Shown here in pieces: positions 42,344 to 50,940 of a stretch of 64,000 bases of DNA. Position numbers and translations under genes: made by a program. Position 1 is the first letter of the stretch; every line of letters begins with the position of its first letter. The DNA comes from Planctomycetota bacterium (lineage in GTDB: Bacteria > Planctomycetota > UBA1135 > UBA2386). The stretch spans positions 1 through 64,000 of the forward strand of contig JAEUHR010000003.1 of NCBI GenBank assembly GCA_016794425.1, read 5' to 3'. The notes beneath the pieces are model-generated. The model saw only the letters and a program-made list of their open reading frames with translations. It searched no databases and was not told where the DNA came from.

Positions 42344-43753
42344 ATGTTGGGAGCTCTGTTGTGGTTCGGTCTGATGGTGGCGCCGCGGCCGCAGACGCCA
42401 CCGGCACCCGCCCCCGCACCCGCACCCGCACCGAAAGCACCGGCACCGGCACCGGCGGCGACCGATGCGGTGGCCACGGCCGTGCGCCAGTTCGTCGATG
42501 CCTGCGCCGACGCCACCGCACCCTCGGACCTCGTCGCTCGCGCTGCGGCGGTGCACGACGCTGCCCCGGACCTGCCGGTGCGCGCGGCGCTGCGCACGCT
42601 CGGCGAACTGCTGGCGGGCGCCAACACGTGGGATGGATTCGCCTCCGGTTCGGCCGAGCAACTGCTCGCGCTCGTGCAGCAGCACCGCGGCGGGCCGCAC
42701 CCCGAACTCGTCGCCCCGCTGCTGCTGGTGCTCGAACGGCAACAGCCGGCGCGGCCCGAAGTGCACCTCGGGCTGGCCGAGGTGTTCGGCGCCGCCACCG
42801 CCGTGCGCGACGTCGCCCGCGCCATCGCCGCGCTCGATCGGGTGCAGCAGCTGTTGCCGTCGCAGGACGACGGCACGCCCGAGACGCTCGCCAGGGCGGT
42901 CGGCATGCTGCGCTTCCTCGGCGACGTCGCCGACGGCTGGCGCGGCGTCAACACGCTGTGGCACTACCTTGGTCTGCTGCGCACCAGCGTCGCCGGCGAC
43001 GGCAGCATGCCGATGGTGCGCGCCGAGGACGTGGCCGCCTGTCGGTTGTGCGAGGACCTCGCGGCGGCGCGACGCCGGGGGCGCCAGGCCGAGTCGTTGC
43101 AGCTGCTGCAGAAGCTGCAGGCGCTGCAACCCGCCAACCCGATCTACGCGCTGCTGCGCGCCGAGACGCACGCGTCGTGGGGCGCCTTCGATCTGCCGCA
43201 GGCGCAGCAGCAGATCGACCGGTTCCTGGCGCTCAGCGAACCGGCGGCGCTGGCGGCCGCGGCGAAGCAGTCGTGGTGCAACCTCGCGGCGGCGCGCTGG
43301 TGCCTGCGCGTGCTCGACTGGGATCCGGCGGTGCCGGCCACGGCGTCGAGCTGGGAGGATCTGCGCGACTACGCGCAGCAGCTGCGCAAGCTCGTCAAGC
43401 CGGACACGGGAAGCCGGCTCGCGGTCGCCGCCGACGCCGGTGAGCTGGAGAGCCAGTTGGGACGCATGCGCCGCGACTGCGAGCAGCGCCGCGAGAAGCG
43501 CGACAAGGCCGTCGCGCTGCTGCAGCAGCTGCAGGACGAGTACGATGCCGCCGCCGGCGCGGAGCAGAACCCTGGTCGGCGTGGCCGCGGCACGTTCGAT
43601 CCGACGCCGGCAGAACGGCGCGCGGCGCGTGCCGACGCGCTGCGGGCCCTCGATCGGCAGCGTCCGGTGACCGAACGACTGCAGGCCGAGTGCCAGCACG
43701 CGCTCGACCGGCTCGCCGACCACGAGCGCCGCTTCGCCAAGCTGCGACCCTGA
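42344..43753 (+). CDS. Secreted helical-repeat (TPR-like) protein of unknown function
   Basis: The 469-residue protein starts with a signal-like hydrophobic N-terminus (MLGALLWFGLMVAPRPQ) and a Pro/Ala-repeat linker (PAPAPAPAPKAPAPAP). The remainder is predicted helical, with paired helices of the TPR kind between about 60 and 330 (for example EVHLGLAEVFGAATAVRDVARAIAALDRVQQLL and SLQLLQKLQALQPANPIYALLRAETHASWG). A coiled-coil-like C-terminal part rich in Arg, Glu and Gln (about 370-465) follows. No catalytic motif was found. It probably functions as an extracytoplasmic scaffold or a membrane-associated organiser. It converges with cutC, the stops being 13 bp apart. Confidence 0.55.
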   Translation: MLGALLWFGLMVAPRPQTPPAPAPAPAPAPKAPAPAPAATDAVATAVRQFVDACADATAPSDLVARAAAVHDAAPDLPVRAALRTLGELLAGANTWDGFASGSAEQLLALVQQHRGGPHPELVAPLLLVLERQQPARPEVHLGLAEVFGAATAVRDVARAIAALDRVQQLLPSQDDGTPETLARAVGMLRFLGDVADGWRGVNTLWHYLGLLRTSVAGDGSMPMVRAEDVAACRLCEDLAAARRRGRQAESLQLLQKLQALQPANPIYALLRAETHASWGAFDLPQAQQQIDRFLALSEPAALAAAAKQSWCNLAAARWCLRVLDWDPAVPATASSWEDLRDYAQQLRKLVKPDTGSRLAVAADAGELESQLGRMRRDCEQRREKRDKAVALLQQLQDEYDAAAGAEQNPGRRGRGTFDPTPAERRAARADALRALDRQRPVTERLQAECQHALDRLADHERRFAKLRP

Positions 43754-43766
43754 GCGGCGCGCCGCG

Positions 43767-44531
43767 TCAGCAGCCGCGCAGCGCCGCCACGACCGCCGCG
43801 ACCGCGGCGCCGTCGGTGGTGCGCACCGCGTCGGCCGCCGGCGGCACGGCGGTGGCGATCGGCACAGCGGCGCGGCGGAACGCCATCGCGCCGGGCCGCC
43901 ACGTCGTGGCCGACAGGTGCACCTCGCGCACGCCCGTACGCTGCACCAGTTCGTGCACGGTGTCGGCGCACACACCGGCACCGGCCATCACGGTCAGCCG
44001 GTCGCCGGCCGCCGCGACGCAGCGCGCGATGGTCGCGGCCCCGGCCAGCGCCGTCGCCGCCTGGCCCGACGTCAGCACGCGCGCGACGCCGGCCGCGATC
44101 AGCGCCGCGAGTGCCGGCACCGGGTCGGCGGCGTGGTCGAACGCGCGGTGGAACGTCAGCGGCAGCGGCGCCGCCGCGGCCACCAGCGCCCGCAGCCGCG
44201 CTTCGTCGACGGTACCGTCGCTGCACAGCACGCCGGCGACGATGCCGTCGGCACCGGCCGCGCGCGCGCCGGCGACGTCGCGCAGCAGCACCGCGAACTC
44301 GCCGTCGTCGTAGCAGAAGTCGCCGGCGCGCGGCCGCGCCATCACGAACACCGGCAGCCGCACCGCTGCGCGCACGGCCGCCAGCAGGCCCGCGCTCGGC
44401 GTCAGACCGCCCTCGGCGAGGCTCGTGCACAGCTCGAGCCGGTCGGCACCGTGGGCCTCCGCCGTGCTCGCGCCGGCCAACGAGTCGACGGCGACCTCGA
44501 CCAGGATCCGTGCATTGGCGGCGCGCGGCAC
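43767..44531 (-). CDS. cutC: CutC family TIM-barrel protein
   Basis: The 254-residue protein matches CutC over its full length. It opens with ILVEVAVDSLAG and GADRLELCTSLAEGGLTPSAGLL, and continues with VFVMARPRAGDFCYDDGEF, LTFHRAFDHAADP and VLTSGQAATAL. CutC was linked to copper tolerance in E. coli, but a direct metal role has been questioned and its chemical function is not settled. Length is usual. The start is GTG 44531, only 17 bp from the divergent ATG of the FHA-protease gene, so the two promoters must be packed into or beyond coding sequence. It belongs to no visible operon here. Confidence 0.88.
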   Translation of the reverse strand: MPRAANARILVEVAVDSLAGASTAEAHGADRLELCTSLAEGGLTPSAGLLAAVRAAVRLPVFVMARPRAGDFCYDDGEFAVLLRDVAGARAAGADGIVAGVLCSDGTVDEARLRALVAAAAPLPLTFHRAFDHAADPVPALAALIAAGVARVLTSGQAATALAGAATIARCVAAAGDRLTVMAGAGVCADTVHELVQRTGVREVHLSATTWRPGAMAFRRAAVPIATAVPPAADAVRTTDGAAVAAVVAALRGC

Positions 44532-44536
44532 GGCGG

Positions 44537-44542
44537 TATGGT
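44537..44542 (+). promoter_or_regulatory. -10-like TATGGT, 6 nt before the FHA-protease gene
   Basis: TATGGT ends 6 nt before ATG 44549. TTGGCG at 44515-44520 lies 16 nt further upstream and could be the -35, making this the most complete promoter of this group. The -35 lies inside the divergent cutC coding region. Confidence 0.45.
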
Positions 44543-44548
44543 GCGCGC

Positions 44549-45937
44549 ATGCGGCCGCAATTGCTGCACCTTTCCGGACCCAGGCGCGGCCGCACGGTGA
44601 CCTACGAGGGCGGCACGGTGCGCGTCGGTTCGGCCGCCGACAACGACGCGGTGCTCGACGTGCCGGTCGTCGCGCCGCACCACGCCCGCATCGACTGGGT
44701 GCAGGACGAGTGCCAGTTCTACGTGCGCCGGCAGGACGGCCAGGTGTTCGTGAACGGCACCGAGGTCGAAGAGGTGATCCTGCAGGACGGGGATCGGCTC
44801 GAGTTCGGCGCCGGTGGGCCGACGGTGCGGTTCCGCGCCTACGTGCCGACCGGCGCGGTCTGCAAGCCCGTGCGCCGCATGCTGGTCGACGCGCACGACG
44901 TGGCGCGCACCAGCGGCGGTGCGGCGGCGACGCGGACGCTGACGCGCGACCTGCTGACGCAGGCGACGCCGCAGCTGAAGGTCGGCGTGCCGGTGGTCGT
45001 CGTGTTCAGTGCATTCCTCGCCGGCTGGCTCGGTGGTCACCTCGGCAGCCGGCCGCTCGACGACAGCCAGTTCGCGCGCAGTGCCGACGCGGTGCGGCAC
45101 GAGGAGGTCGAACAGCTGCGGGCCGAACAGGCGCGGCAACAGGCCGAACTGGCGCGCATCGGCCAGCAGAACGCGATCGTGTCGCGCATCCAGAAGGAGT
45201 GGAGCCGCGGTGTCTGCCTCGTGCACGGCGTGTTCCGGCTGCGCGGTGCGGACGGTGACTGGCTGCCGAGCCGCGATGGCACGCCGTTCGAGGTCGAGTA
45301 CACGGGATCGGGGTTCCTCGCCCACGCCGACGGCCACGTGGTGACGAACCGCCACGTCGTCGCCCCCTGGCTCGAGATCGAACCCGTGGTCGCCGCGATC
45401 GAAGGCGGCGCCGAGCCCCGGTTCGTGCGGCTCTCGGCGACGTTCCCGGGGCTGATGCCGATCGACGTCGACCCCGCCACGATCCGGCGCCGCAGCGACG
45501 GCCTCGACGTCGCGGTGCTGCGCGTCGATCCGCAGGCGATCGCCGGCGTGCCGGTGCTGCAGCTGCACGAGGGCCAGATCGAGTCCAGCGACCAGACCGC
45601 GATCGTCGTCGGCTACCCGACCGGCCTGGCGGCGCTGCTGGCGCGCGCCGACCGCGAACTGGTCGAGGGGTTGCGCGCGCGCTCGGCGTCGTTCGCCGAG
45701 GCGATCGCGGCCCTGGCTGCCGCCGGCGAAGTCACGCCGCTGATGACGCGCGGCATCGTCAGCGAAGTGCGCGCCGACAAGATCGTCTACGACGCCGAGA
45801 CCACGCACGGCGGTTCGGGCGGGCCCGTGTTCGGCGGCGACGGCACCGTGATCGCCGTCAACTACGCGATCCTGCCGGATTTCGGCGGCGCCAACTTCGG
45901 CGTGCCGATCCGCTTCGCGCGCGAAATGCTGCCCTGA
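44549..45937 (+). CDS. FHA domain - transmembrane - trypsin-like serine protease fusion
   Basis: The 462-residue protein has an FHA domain at about 8-95 (VRVGSAADNDAVL, then APHHARIDW and VNGTEVEEV). A membrane span at about 144-165 follows, then a short coiled coil (about 180-215). A trypsin/DegP-like serine protease domain at about 220-462 has its triad visible as His269 (TNRHVV), Asp320 (DVAVL) and Ser423 (HGGSGGPV). The topology puts FHA in the cytoplasm and the protease in the periplasm. The logical model is that phosphothreonine binding inside controls proteolysis outside, with a kinase such as that at 39938 as the source. No PDZ domain is present, unlike HtrA proteins. The conserved fold around MTRGIVSEV is typical of the trypsin-like Trypsin_2 family. 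Confidence 0.85.
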   Translation: MRPQLLHLSGPRRGRTVTYEGGTVRVGSAADNDAVLDVPVVAPHHARIDWVQDECQFYVRRQDGQVFVNGTEVEEVILQDGDRLEFGAGGPTVRFRAYVPTGAVCKPVRRMLVDAHDVARTSGGAAATRTLTRDLLTQATPQLKVGVPVVVVFSAFLAGWLGGHLGSRPLDDSQFARSADAVRHEEVEQLRAEQARQQAELARIGQQNAIVSRIQKEWSRGVCLVHGVFRLRGADGDWLPSRDGTPFEVEYTGSGFLAHADGHVVTNRHVVAPWLEIEPVVAAIEGGAEPRFVRLSATFPGLMPIDVDPATIRRRSDGLDVAVLRVDPQAIAGVPVLQLHEGQIESSDQTAIVVGYPTGLAALLARADRELVEGLRARSASFAEAIAALAAAGEVTPLMTRGIVSEVRADKIVYDAETTHGGSGGPVFGGDGTVIAVNYAILPDFGGANFGVPIRFAREMLP

Positions 45938-46040
45938 CGCACCGGCACGCCACTGCCGCGACGGGGCCGCCACGACCGCGCCCGTCGGCGCGGCAAAAAG
46001 CCGGCGCATTCGGGGCGGGATTCTGCGACACTCTGCGCAC

Positions 46041-46060
46041 CCGTGGCCGGTCAGCCACGG
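46041..46060 (+). repeat. Perfect hairpin upstream of the MinD-like gene
   Basis: CCGTGGC (46041-46047) pairs with GCCACGG (46054-46060) around a 6-nt loop, 31 bp before GTG 46092. A second, imperfect GC stem enclosing AAAAA lies at about 45988-46004. Neither is followed by a T-tract. They may be leader structures of the MinD-like gene or imperfect terminators of the protease gene. Confidence 0.3.
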
Positions 46061-46091
46061 CGGGCCGCGTGGGGCGGCTCTGGAACGAACA

Positions 46092-47057
46092 GTGGATCCG
46101 ACGGCAATGGACCTGACGGACCGCGGGCGACAGATGCAGAAGGCCCAGCAGAAGGGCGAGCGTTCGGCGCTCGGTCCGCGCGGCCGCGGTCTGTTCGGCC
46201 GACTGCTCGACGGCATCCGCGGCGGCCCGACGCTGCGCCGCGAGGCGGTGTCGATCGCGGTCGCCAGCGGCAAGGGCGGCACCGGCAAGTCGTTCCTCGC
46301 GACCTCCTTGGCCGTGCTGCTGCACCGGCGCGGCCTGCGCACGACGCTGGTCGACTGCGACTTCGGCCTCGCGTGCGACCACCTGCTGCTCGGCGTCAAG
46401 CCGACCGTGACGCTGCAGCAGCTGCTCGGCGGCCAGGCGACGCTGGACCAGGTGCTGCTGACGTCGCCGTGCGGGCCGCGGCTCTTGCCCGGCGCGTCCG
46501 GCGTGCGGCGCATGGCAGCGCCGTCGGATCGCGAACTGCTCGCGTTCGCGCGCGAACTCGGCGAACTCGCGGCGCGCGACGACGTGCTGGTGCTCGACCT
46601 CGGTGCCGGCATCGCACCGGCGACCGTGCTGACGATGCTGGGCGCCGACTGGATCGTGCTGGTCACGCAGCCCGAGATCGCCGCGCTGGTCGACGCCTAC
46701 GCGGTGATCAAGTGCGTGGCGCAGCTCAACGAACGCGCGCGCTTCCTGGTGGTGACCAACCGCGTCGGCACGCCCGGCCGCGGCGAACTGGCGTTCCAGC
46801 GCCTGACCGAGGTCGCGCGGCAGCACGTCGGCGTCGTACTTCACTACCTCGGCGAGATCGTCGACGACGCGGCCGTGACGCAGCATCGGCTCGGCCAGCT
46901 GCCGCTGGTCGCGACCGAACCGGAGGCCGCCACGTCGCGCTGCCTGCAGCGGCTCACCGACCGCCTCGAGGTGTTGTGCGGCGGGCTGTCGCCGCGCGAA
47001 GTCGCCGGCGACCAGGGCATCGAGGCGCGCTTCAAGCAGCACCGGCTGTTCCTGTGA
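46092..47057 (+). CDS. MinD/ParA-like ATPase (FlhG-like)
   Basis: The 321-residue P-loop ATPase of the MinD/ParA/FlhG superfamily has the deviant Walker A SGKGGTGKS (residues about 59-67). It also has the switch I strand VDCDFGLACDHLLLG and the Walker B-like segment VLDLGAGIAPATV. About 45 residues precede the first strand and contain basic and Gln/Lys-rich stretches. The extra N-terminal segment and the overall layout resemble FlhG and other polar or cargo-positioning ATPases rather than plasmid ParA, and no ParB or centromere-like repeats are seen. A start at ATG 46107 is also possible. It lies between two FHA proteins and may position a signalling or surface complex. Confidence 0.78.
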   Translation: MDPTAMDLTDRGRQMQKAQQKGERSALGPRGRGLFGRLLDGIRGGPTLRREAVSIAVASGKGGTGKSFLATSLAVLLHRRGLRTTLVDCDFGLACDHLLLGVKPTVTLQQLLGGQATLDQVLLTSPCGPRLLPGASGVRRMAAPSDRELLAFARELGELAARDDVLVLDLGAGIAPATVLTMLGADWIVLVTQPEIAALVDAYAVIKCVAQLNERARFLVVTNRVGTPGRGELAFQRLTEVARQHVGVVLHYLGEIVDDAAVTQHRLGQLPLVATEPEAATSRCLQRLTDRLEVLCGGLSPREVAGDQGIEARFKQHRLFL

Positions 47058-47082
47058 GCCGCGGCGGCGCGGCCGGGGCCGG

Positions 47083-47994
47083 TCACTCGCTGACGCGGTC
47101 GCGGCCCGCGGCCTTGGCGCGGTAGAGCGCTTCGTCGGCCTTTCGCGTCAGCTGTTCGGGCAGCCGCCCGTCGTCGGGGAAGCACGCGACGCCGATCGAG
47201 ATCGTCGGCTGCGCCATCGCGGTGCCGCGCGCGATCGCCTCACCGGCCACCGCGGCGCGCATCGTCTCGCCGAGCCGCAGCGCGCCGTCGCGATCGAGGT
47301 CTGGCACGAACGCCGAGAACTCGTCGCCGCCGAAGCGGCTGACGACGCCGCCGATCTGCTGCACGATCGCGCCGAGCCGCTTGCCGACGGTCGCGATCGT
47401 GTGGGCGCCCAGCAGGTGGCCGTGCGTGTCGTTGATCCGCTTCAGCCCGTCCATGTCCATCATGTAGTGCGCCAGCGGCCGCTGCCGCCGCGCGCACCAG
47501 ATCAGCGCATCGGCGAAGCGGGTCTGGAACACGCGCTGCACCGGCAGGCCGGTCAGGTCGTCGACGTTCATCAGGTGGTCGACCTGGCGGTGGAACTCCT
47601 CCTCGAGTTCGTCGTGGTAGCAGAACTTCAGCACGGTCGTGCCGAGGTGGATGCGGTCGCCGTCGCGCAGCGTCATCGTCGTGACGCGTTCGGTGCCGAC
47701 GAACGTGCCGTTGGTCGACGACAGGTCGACGACCTGCCACGAGTCCGGCTGGGCACCGCGTTCGACGCGGCAGTGCACGCTGGAGATCTGCGGGTCGCCC
47801 GGCACGACCAGCGCGGCGCGGTCCTCGCGGCGGCCGAGCACCAGCGAGTTCTCGTTCAGCAGGTAGCGGCGGCCGACCTGCGCGCCGCGCATCACGACCA
47901 GCACCGGCAGTCGTTCGCTGCGCGGCGCCGACGATCCCTGGTTCGGGGCCGAGAAGACCGTGCGGTGCAGTTCGGTTTCGGAGTCGTCCGTCAT
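47083..47994 (-). CDS. FHA-GGDEF diguanylate cyclase
   Basis: The 303-residue cytoplasmic protein has an FHA domain at about 30-122 (SLVLGRREDRAALV, SSVHCRVERG, LSSTNGTFVG) and a GGDEF domain at about 145-303. The intact active-site sequence GGDEF lies at 222-226 and the helix NVDDLTGLPVQRVF is complete. It should make cyclic di-GMP. No RxxD inhibitory site precedes the GGDEF motif, so product feedback is probably absent. The FHA domain implies control by phosphothreonine signalling. It converges with the MinD-like gene 25 bp away. A -10-like TAACAT lies 14 nt before ATG 47994. Confidence 0.9.
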   Translation of the reverse strand: MTDDSETELHRTVFSAPNQGSSAPRSERLPVLVVMRGAQVGRRYLLNENSLVLGRREDRAALVVPGDPQISSVHCRVERGAQPDSWQVVDLSSTNGTFVGTERVTTMTLRDGDRIHLGTTVLKFCYHDELEEEFHRQVDHLMNVDDLTGLPVQRVFQTRFADALIWCARRQRPLAHYMMDMDGLKRINDTHGHLLGAHTIATVGKRLGAIVQQIGGVVSRFGGDEFSAFVPDLDRDGALRLGETMRAAVAGEAIARGTAMAQPTISIGVACFPDDGRLPEQLTRKADEALYRAKAAGRDRVSE

Positions 47995-48015
47995 GGCGAG
48001 AAGCGGCGCGGAATG

Positions 48016-49842
48016 TTACCCGGCGGGGGACGCGTCTGCCTTGCCGCGCGGCGCGAGCCGCAGCAGCAGGGCGCCGGCGACCGCGGCGCCGCCGAGGCAG
48101 CCGATCGCCGTGCCGACCTGGCCGAAGATCACGGCGCCGATGCCGGGCAGCGTCAGCCAGACGACGGTGGTACCGAGCGCTGCGCAGGCGAGGCCGTGGC
48201 CCAGCGTGCCGTCCGGGCGCACGTCCGGCGCGGTGGCGGCGACCGGGCCCCAGCCCGGGCCGTCGGGCCGGACCTTGCGGTAGAAGGCGCCGAGGTGCGC
48301 CGCCGGTTCGGGCTGCGTCAGCAGCGTGACCGTCAGCCACAGCACCAGCGTGCCGCCGGCGACCAGCAGGCTGCGGTACTCGGTCGGCAGCGCGGCGGTC
48401 GTCGGCCACGCGCGGCAGATCGCGAACAGCACGATCGAGCCGGTCATCGCGGTGATCTCGCTCCAGACGTTGATGCGCCACCAGAACCAGCGCAGCAGGA
48501 ACACCGCGCCGACGCCGGCGCCGAGCGCCAGCAGGAACTGCCACGCGTCGTCGATCGACACGCCGCTGGTGACCATGTACCAGCTGACGAAGCCGCTCAG
48601 CACCAGCACGAACGCCGACGCGAGCCGCGATGCGCGCAGCAGCTGCCGTTCGTCGGCCTGCGGGTTCACGAACCGCCGGTAGACGTCGTTGACCAGGTAG
48701 CTCGCGCCCCAGTTCATCTGCGTGCTGACCGTCGACATGTAGGCCGCCGCGAACGTGACCAGCATCAGGCCGCGCAGGCCGGTCGGCGCCAGTTCGCGGA
48801 TCAGCATCGGGTAGGCGCTCTCGGCGCTCGGCAGCCCCGCCGACGCCGGCGCCATGGCCCAGGTGCGGATCTCGGGATGCAGCGCCAGCGCCGCGAACGC
48901 GACCAGGATCCACGGCCACGGCCGCAGGCAGTAGTGCGCCAGCTGGAAGAACAGCGTCGCCTTGACCGCGTGCCGCTCGTCGCGGCACGACGCCATGCGC
49001 TGCACGATGTAGCCGCCGCCGCCCGGTTCGTTGCCCGGGTACCACGACGCCCACCACTGGCCGAGCACCAGCGCGACGAACACGCCGACCGGCATCCACG
49101 GGTCGACGGCGCCGAAGTCGGGCAGGTAGCCGAACGCCTGCGTGCTGCCGAAGCTGGCGGCGACCTTCTGCTGCAGCGCGTCGGTGCCGCCGACCGCGTC
49201 GACCGCGACCACGGCCAGCGCCGTGCAGCCGACCATCGCCAGCACGAACTGCACGACGTCGGTGATCGCGACGCCCCACATGCCCGACACCACCGAGTAG
49301 GCGCCGGTGATCGCCAGCATGACGACGACCAGCCACAGGTCCATGTGGCCGTCGCCGGCACCGGCCGGCGTGCCGTGCAGCACGGTCTGCTTCAGCACCG
49401 CCGCCATCGCCTTCGTGACCCAGCCGATCACGATCGAGTTCATCAGCACGGCCGTGTAGATGCCGCGGAAACCGCGCAGGAACGCGGCCGCGCGGCCCGC
49501 GTAGCGCAGTTCGATCAGCTCGACGTCGGTCAGCACCTCGGCGCGGCGCCACAACTTCGCGAACACGAACACGGTCAACATGCCGCCGAACGCCCACGAC
49601 CACCACAGCCAGTTGCCGGCGAGCCCGTACTGCGCGACCTTGCCGGTGACCCACAGCGGCGTGTCGGCCGCGAACGTCGTCGCGACCATCGACGTGCCGG
49701 CGATCCACCACGGCAGCGAGCGGCCCGACGCGAAGTAGTCGACGAAGCTCGTGCCGGCGCGGCGCCGGTACCAGAGCCCGATGCCGAGCGCCAGCGCGAA
49801 GTAGCCGGCGATGATCGCCCAGTCGAGCGCATGCAGCTGCAT
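48016..49842 (-). CDS. Sodium:solute symporter (SSS family)
   Basis: The 608-residue membrane protein shows about 13-14 transmembrane segments of the LeuT-fold SSS family. It starts DWAIIAGYFALALGIGLWYRRRAG with DYFASGRSLPWWIAGTSMVATTFAADTPLWVTG, the helix-1 sodium-site region. LVTFAAAYMSTVSTQMNWGASYLVNDVYRRF forms the helix-8 part of the sodium site, with the Ser/Thr cluster. Such proteins import sugars, amino acids, urea or carboxylates with Na+. The substrate cannot be told. The ATG at 49842 is supported by the immediate start of helix 1. It follows the FHA-GGDEF gene on the same strand with 21 bp between them. Confidence 0.88.
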   Translation of the reverse strand: MQLHALDWAIIAGYFALALGIGLWYRRRAGTSFVDYFASGRSLPWWIAGTSMVATTFAADTPLWVTGKVAQYGLAGNWLWWSWAFGGMLTVFVFAKLWRRAEVLTDVELIELRYAGRAAAFLRGFRGIYTAVLMNSIVIGWVTKAMAAVLKQTVLHGTPAGAGDGHMDLWLVVVMLAITGAYSVVSGMWGVAITDVVQFVLAMVGCTALAVVAVDAVGGTDALQQKVAASFGSTQAFGYLPDFGAVDPWMPVGVFVALVLGQWWASWYPGNEPGGGGYIVQRMASCRDERHAVKATLFFQLAHYCLRPWPWILVAFAALALHPEIRTWAMAPASAGLPSAESAYPMLIRELAPTGLRGLMLVTFAAAYMSTVSTQMNWGASYLVNDVYRRFVNPQADERQLLRASRLASAFVLVLSGFVSWYMVTSGVSIDDAWQFLLALGAGVGAVFLLRWFWWRINVWSEITAMTGSIVLFAICRAWPTTAALPTEYRSLLVAGGTLVLWLTVTLLTQPEPAAHLGAFYRKVRPDGPGWGPVAATAPDVRPDGTLGHGLACAALGTTVVWLTLPGIGAVIFGQVGTAIGCLGGAAVAGALLLRLAPRGKADASPAG

Positions 49843-49935
49843 GGCCGCGGATGGTGCGCGGCCGCCGCGCGCGGCGCCACGGCGCGGCGGCGTTTCGCGG
49901 TTGACGGCGGCCGCGGCCCGCCGTCAGCTCGCGGC

Positions 49936-50259
49936 ATGGAGCTGGTCGAGGTGCGGTTCCCTGCCGCCGGCACGTTCGTCTGCGTGGCGCCGGGCACGAC
50001 GCTGCTGGCGGCGGCGGCGCTTGCCGGCGTCGAGATCGTCACCGGCTGCACGCGCGGCATGTGCGGCACCGACGCGGTGCGCGTGGCGTGCGATCGCGCC
50101 GACGCGCTGGAGCCGCCGACCGGGGCCGAACTGGGCACCCTGCAGCGCATGGGGCTCGAGGCGGACAGCCGGCTCGCGTGTTCGGCGCGCGTTCGTGCCG
50201 GCACGGTCGAAGTGCTCGGCGATGCGGTGGTCGACGGGCCCGTTGCGCCCCGGGGCTGA
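49936..50259 (+). CDS. 2Fe-2S ferredoxin-like protein with unusual cysteine pattern
   Basis: The 107-residue protein has a plant-type ferredoxin beta-grasp. It has an N-terminal strand VRFPAAGTFVCVAPG, then the cluster loop with Cys38-x4-Cys43, and a fourth ligand candidate Cys82 in RLACSARV. The third ligand position of the CX4CX2C motif is Asp46 (MCGTD) instead of Cys, although an extra Cys52 follows six residues later. A CGTDxxRV loop of this kind is found in a set of Fer2-type proteins, so the cluster may use a different ligand or may be absent. It would carry single electrons in the cytoplasm, partner unknown. The next gene begins 18 bp downstream. Confidence 0.72.
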   Translation: MELVEVRFPAAGTFVCVAPGTTLLAAAALAGVEIVTGCTRGMCGTDAVRVACDRADALEPPTGAELGTLQRMGLEADSRLACSARVRAGTVEVLGDAVVDGPVAPRG

Positions 50260-50277
50260 GCGCGGCACTGTTCTGCG

Positions 50278-50913
50278 GTGGCCAGCAGCACCGATGCCGG
50301 GCAACCGGCGAACGGCCGGACGCGTCTGCGCGACGGCCTCGGCTTCTTCGGCAGCTTCCTGCGCAATCCCGGCTCCGTCGGCGCGGTGCTGCCGAGCTCG
50401 CGCTACCTGGCGCGGGCGCTGGTCGGCCGGCTCGAGCTGAAGCCCGGCGAACTGATCGTCGAGTACGGCCCCGGCACCGGCCCGGTCACCGACGTGATCC
50501 GCACGTCGCTGCCGCCGGGCGCGCGCTACCTCGGCATCGAGCTGGACCCGCGCTTCCACGAACTGCTGACGCAGCGCTATCCGGGCCTCGAGTTCCACCT
50601 CGGCTCCGCCGCGGACATCGAGGGCGTGCTGCGCCAGCGCGGTCTGCCGCGGCCGGTGCGCATCATCTCGGGTCTGCCGTTCGCGAGCCTGCCGGCGGCC
50701 GTGCAGGACGGCATCGCGGCCGGCATCGTGCACTGCTTGCGCGGCGGCGGTGGCGACTTCCGCACGTTCCAGTACGTGCACGCCTACGGCCTGCGCGCGG
50801 CGCGGCGGTTCCGCGCATTGATGGCGGAACGGTTCGGCGGCTTCGAGCGCCTCGGGCCGGTCGTGCGCAACGTGCCGCCGGCCTTCGTGCTGCGCTACTG
50901 GGGCGTGAAGTAG
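50278..50913 (+). CDS. SAM-dependent methyltransferase, PmtA-like (possible phospholipid N-methyltransferase)
   Basis: The 211-residue protein opens with GFFGSFLRNPGSVGAVLPSSRYLARAL, a phrase characteristic of the PmtA/rRNA-adenine-dimethylase-like family that methylates phosphatidylethanolamine to phosphatidylcholine. The SAM-binding loop VEYGPGTGPVT follows at about 60-70. A distinctive PRIISGLPFASLP block and a C-terminal FVLRYWGVK then complete the fold. Members may instead modify rRNA or other substrates, so the lipid role is inference. GTG 50278 lies 18 bp after the ferredoxin stop. It ends 27 bp before the stop of the convergent glyoxalase gene. Confidence 0.75.
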   Translation: MASSTDAGQPANGRTRLRDGLGFFGSFLRNPGSVGAVLPSSRYLARALVGRLELKPGELIVEYGPGTGPVTDVIRTSLPPGARYLGIELDPRFHELLTQRYPGLEFHLGSAADIEGVLRQRGLPRPVRIISGLPFASLPAAVQDGIAAGIVHCLRGGGGDFRTFQYVHAYGLRAARRFRALMAERFGGFERLGPVVRNVPPAFVLRYWGVK

Positions 50914-50940
50914 CGGCGGCGCCGGCGCCGCGGCGACCGG

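Noticed and set aside
46092..47057. Plasmid-type ParA partition system
   Set aside because: No ParB gene or iterated centromere-like repeats accompany the ATPase, and its N-terminal extension is more like FlhG/MinD relatives.
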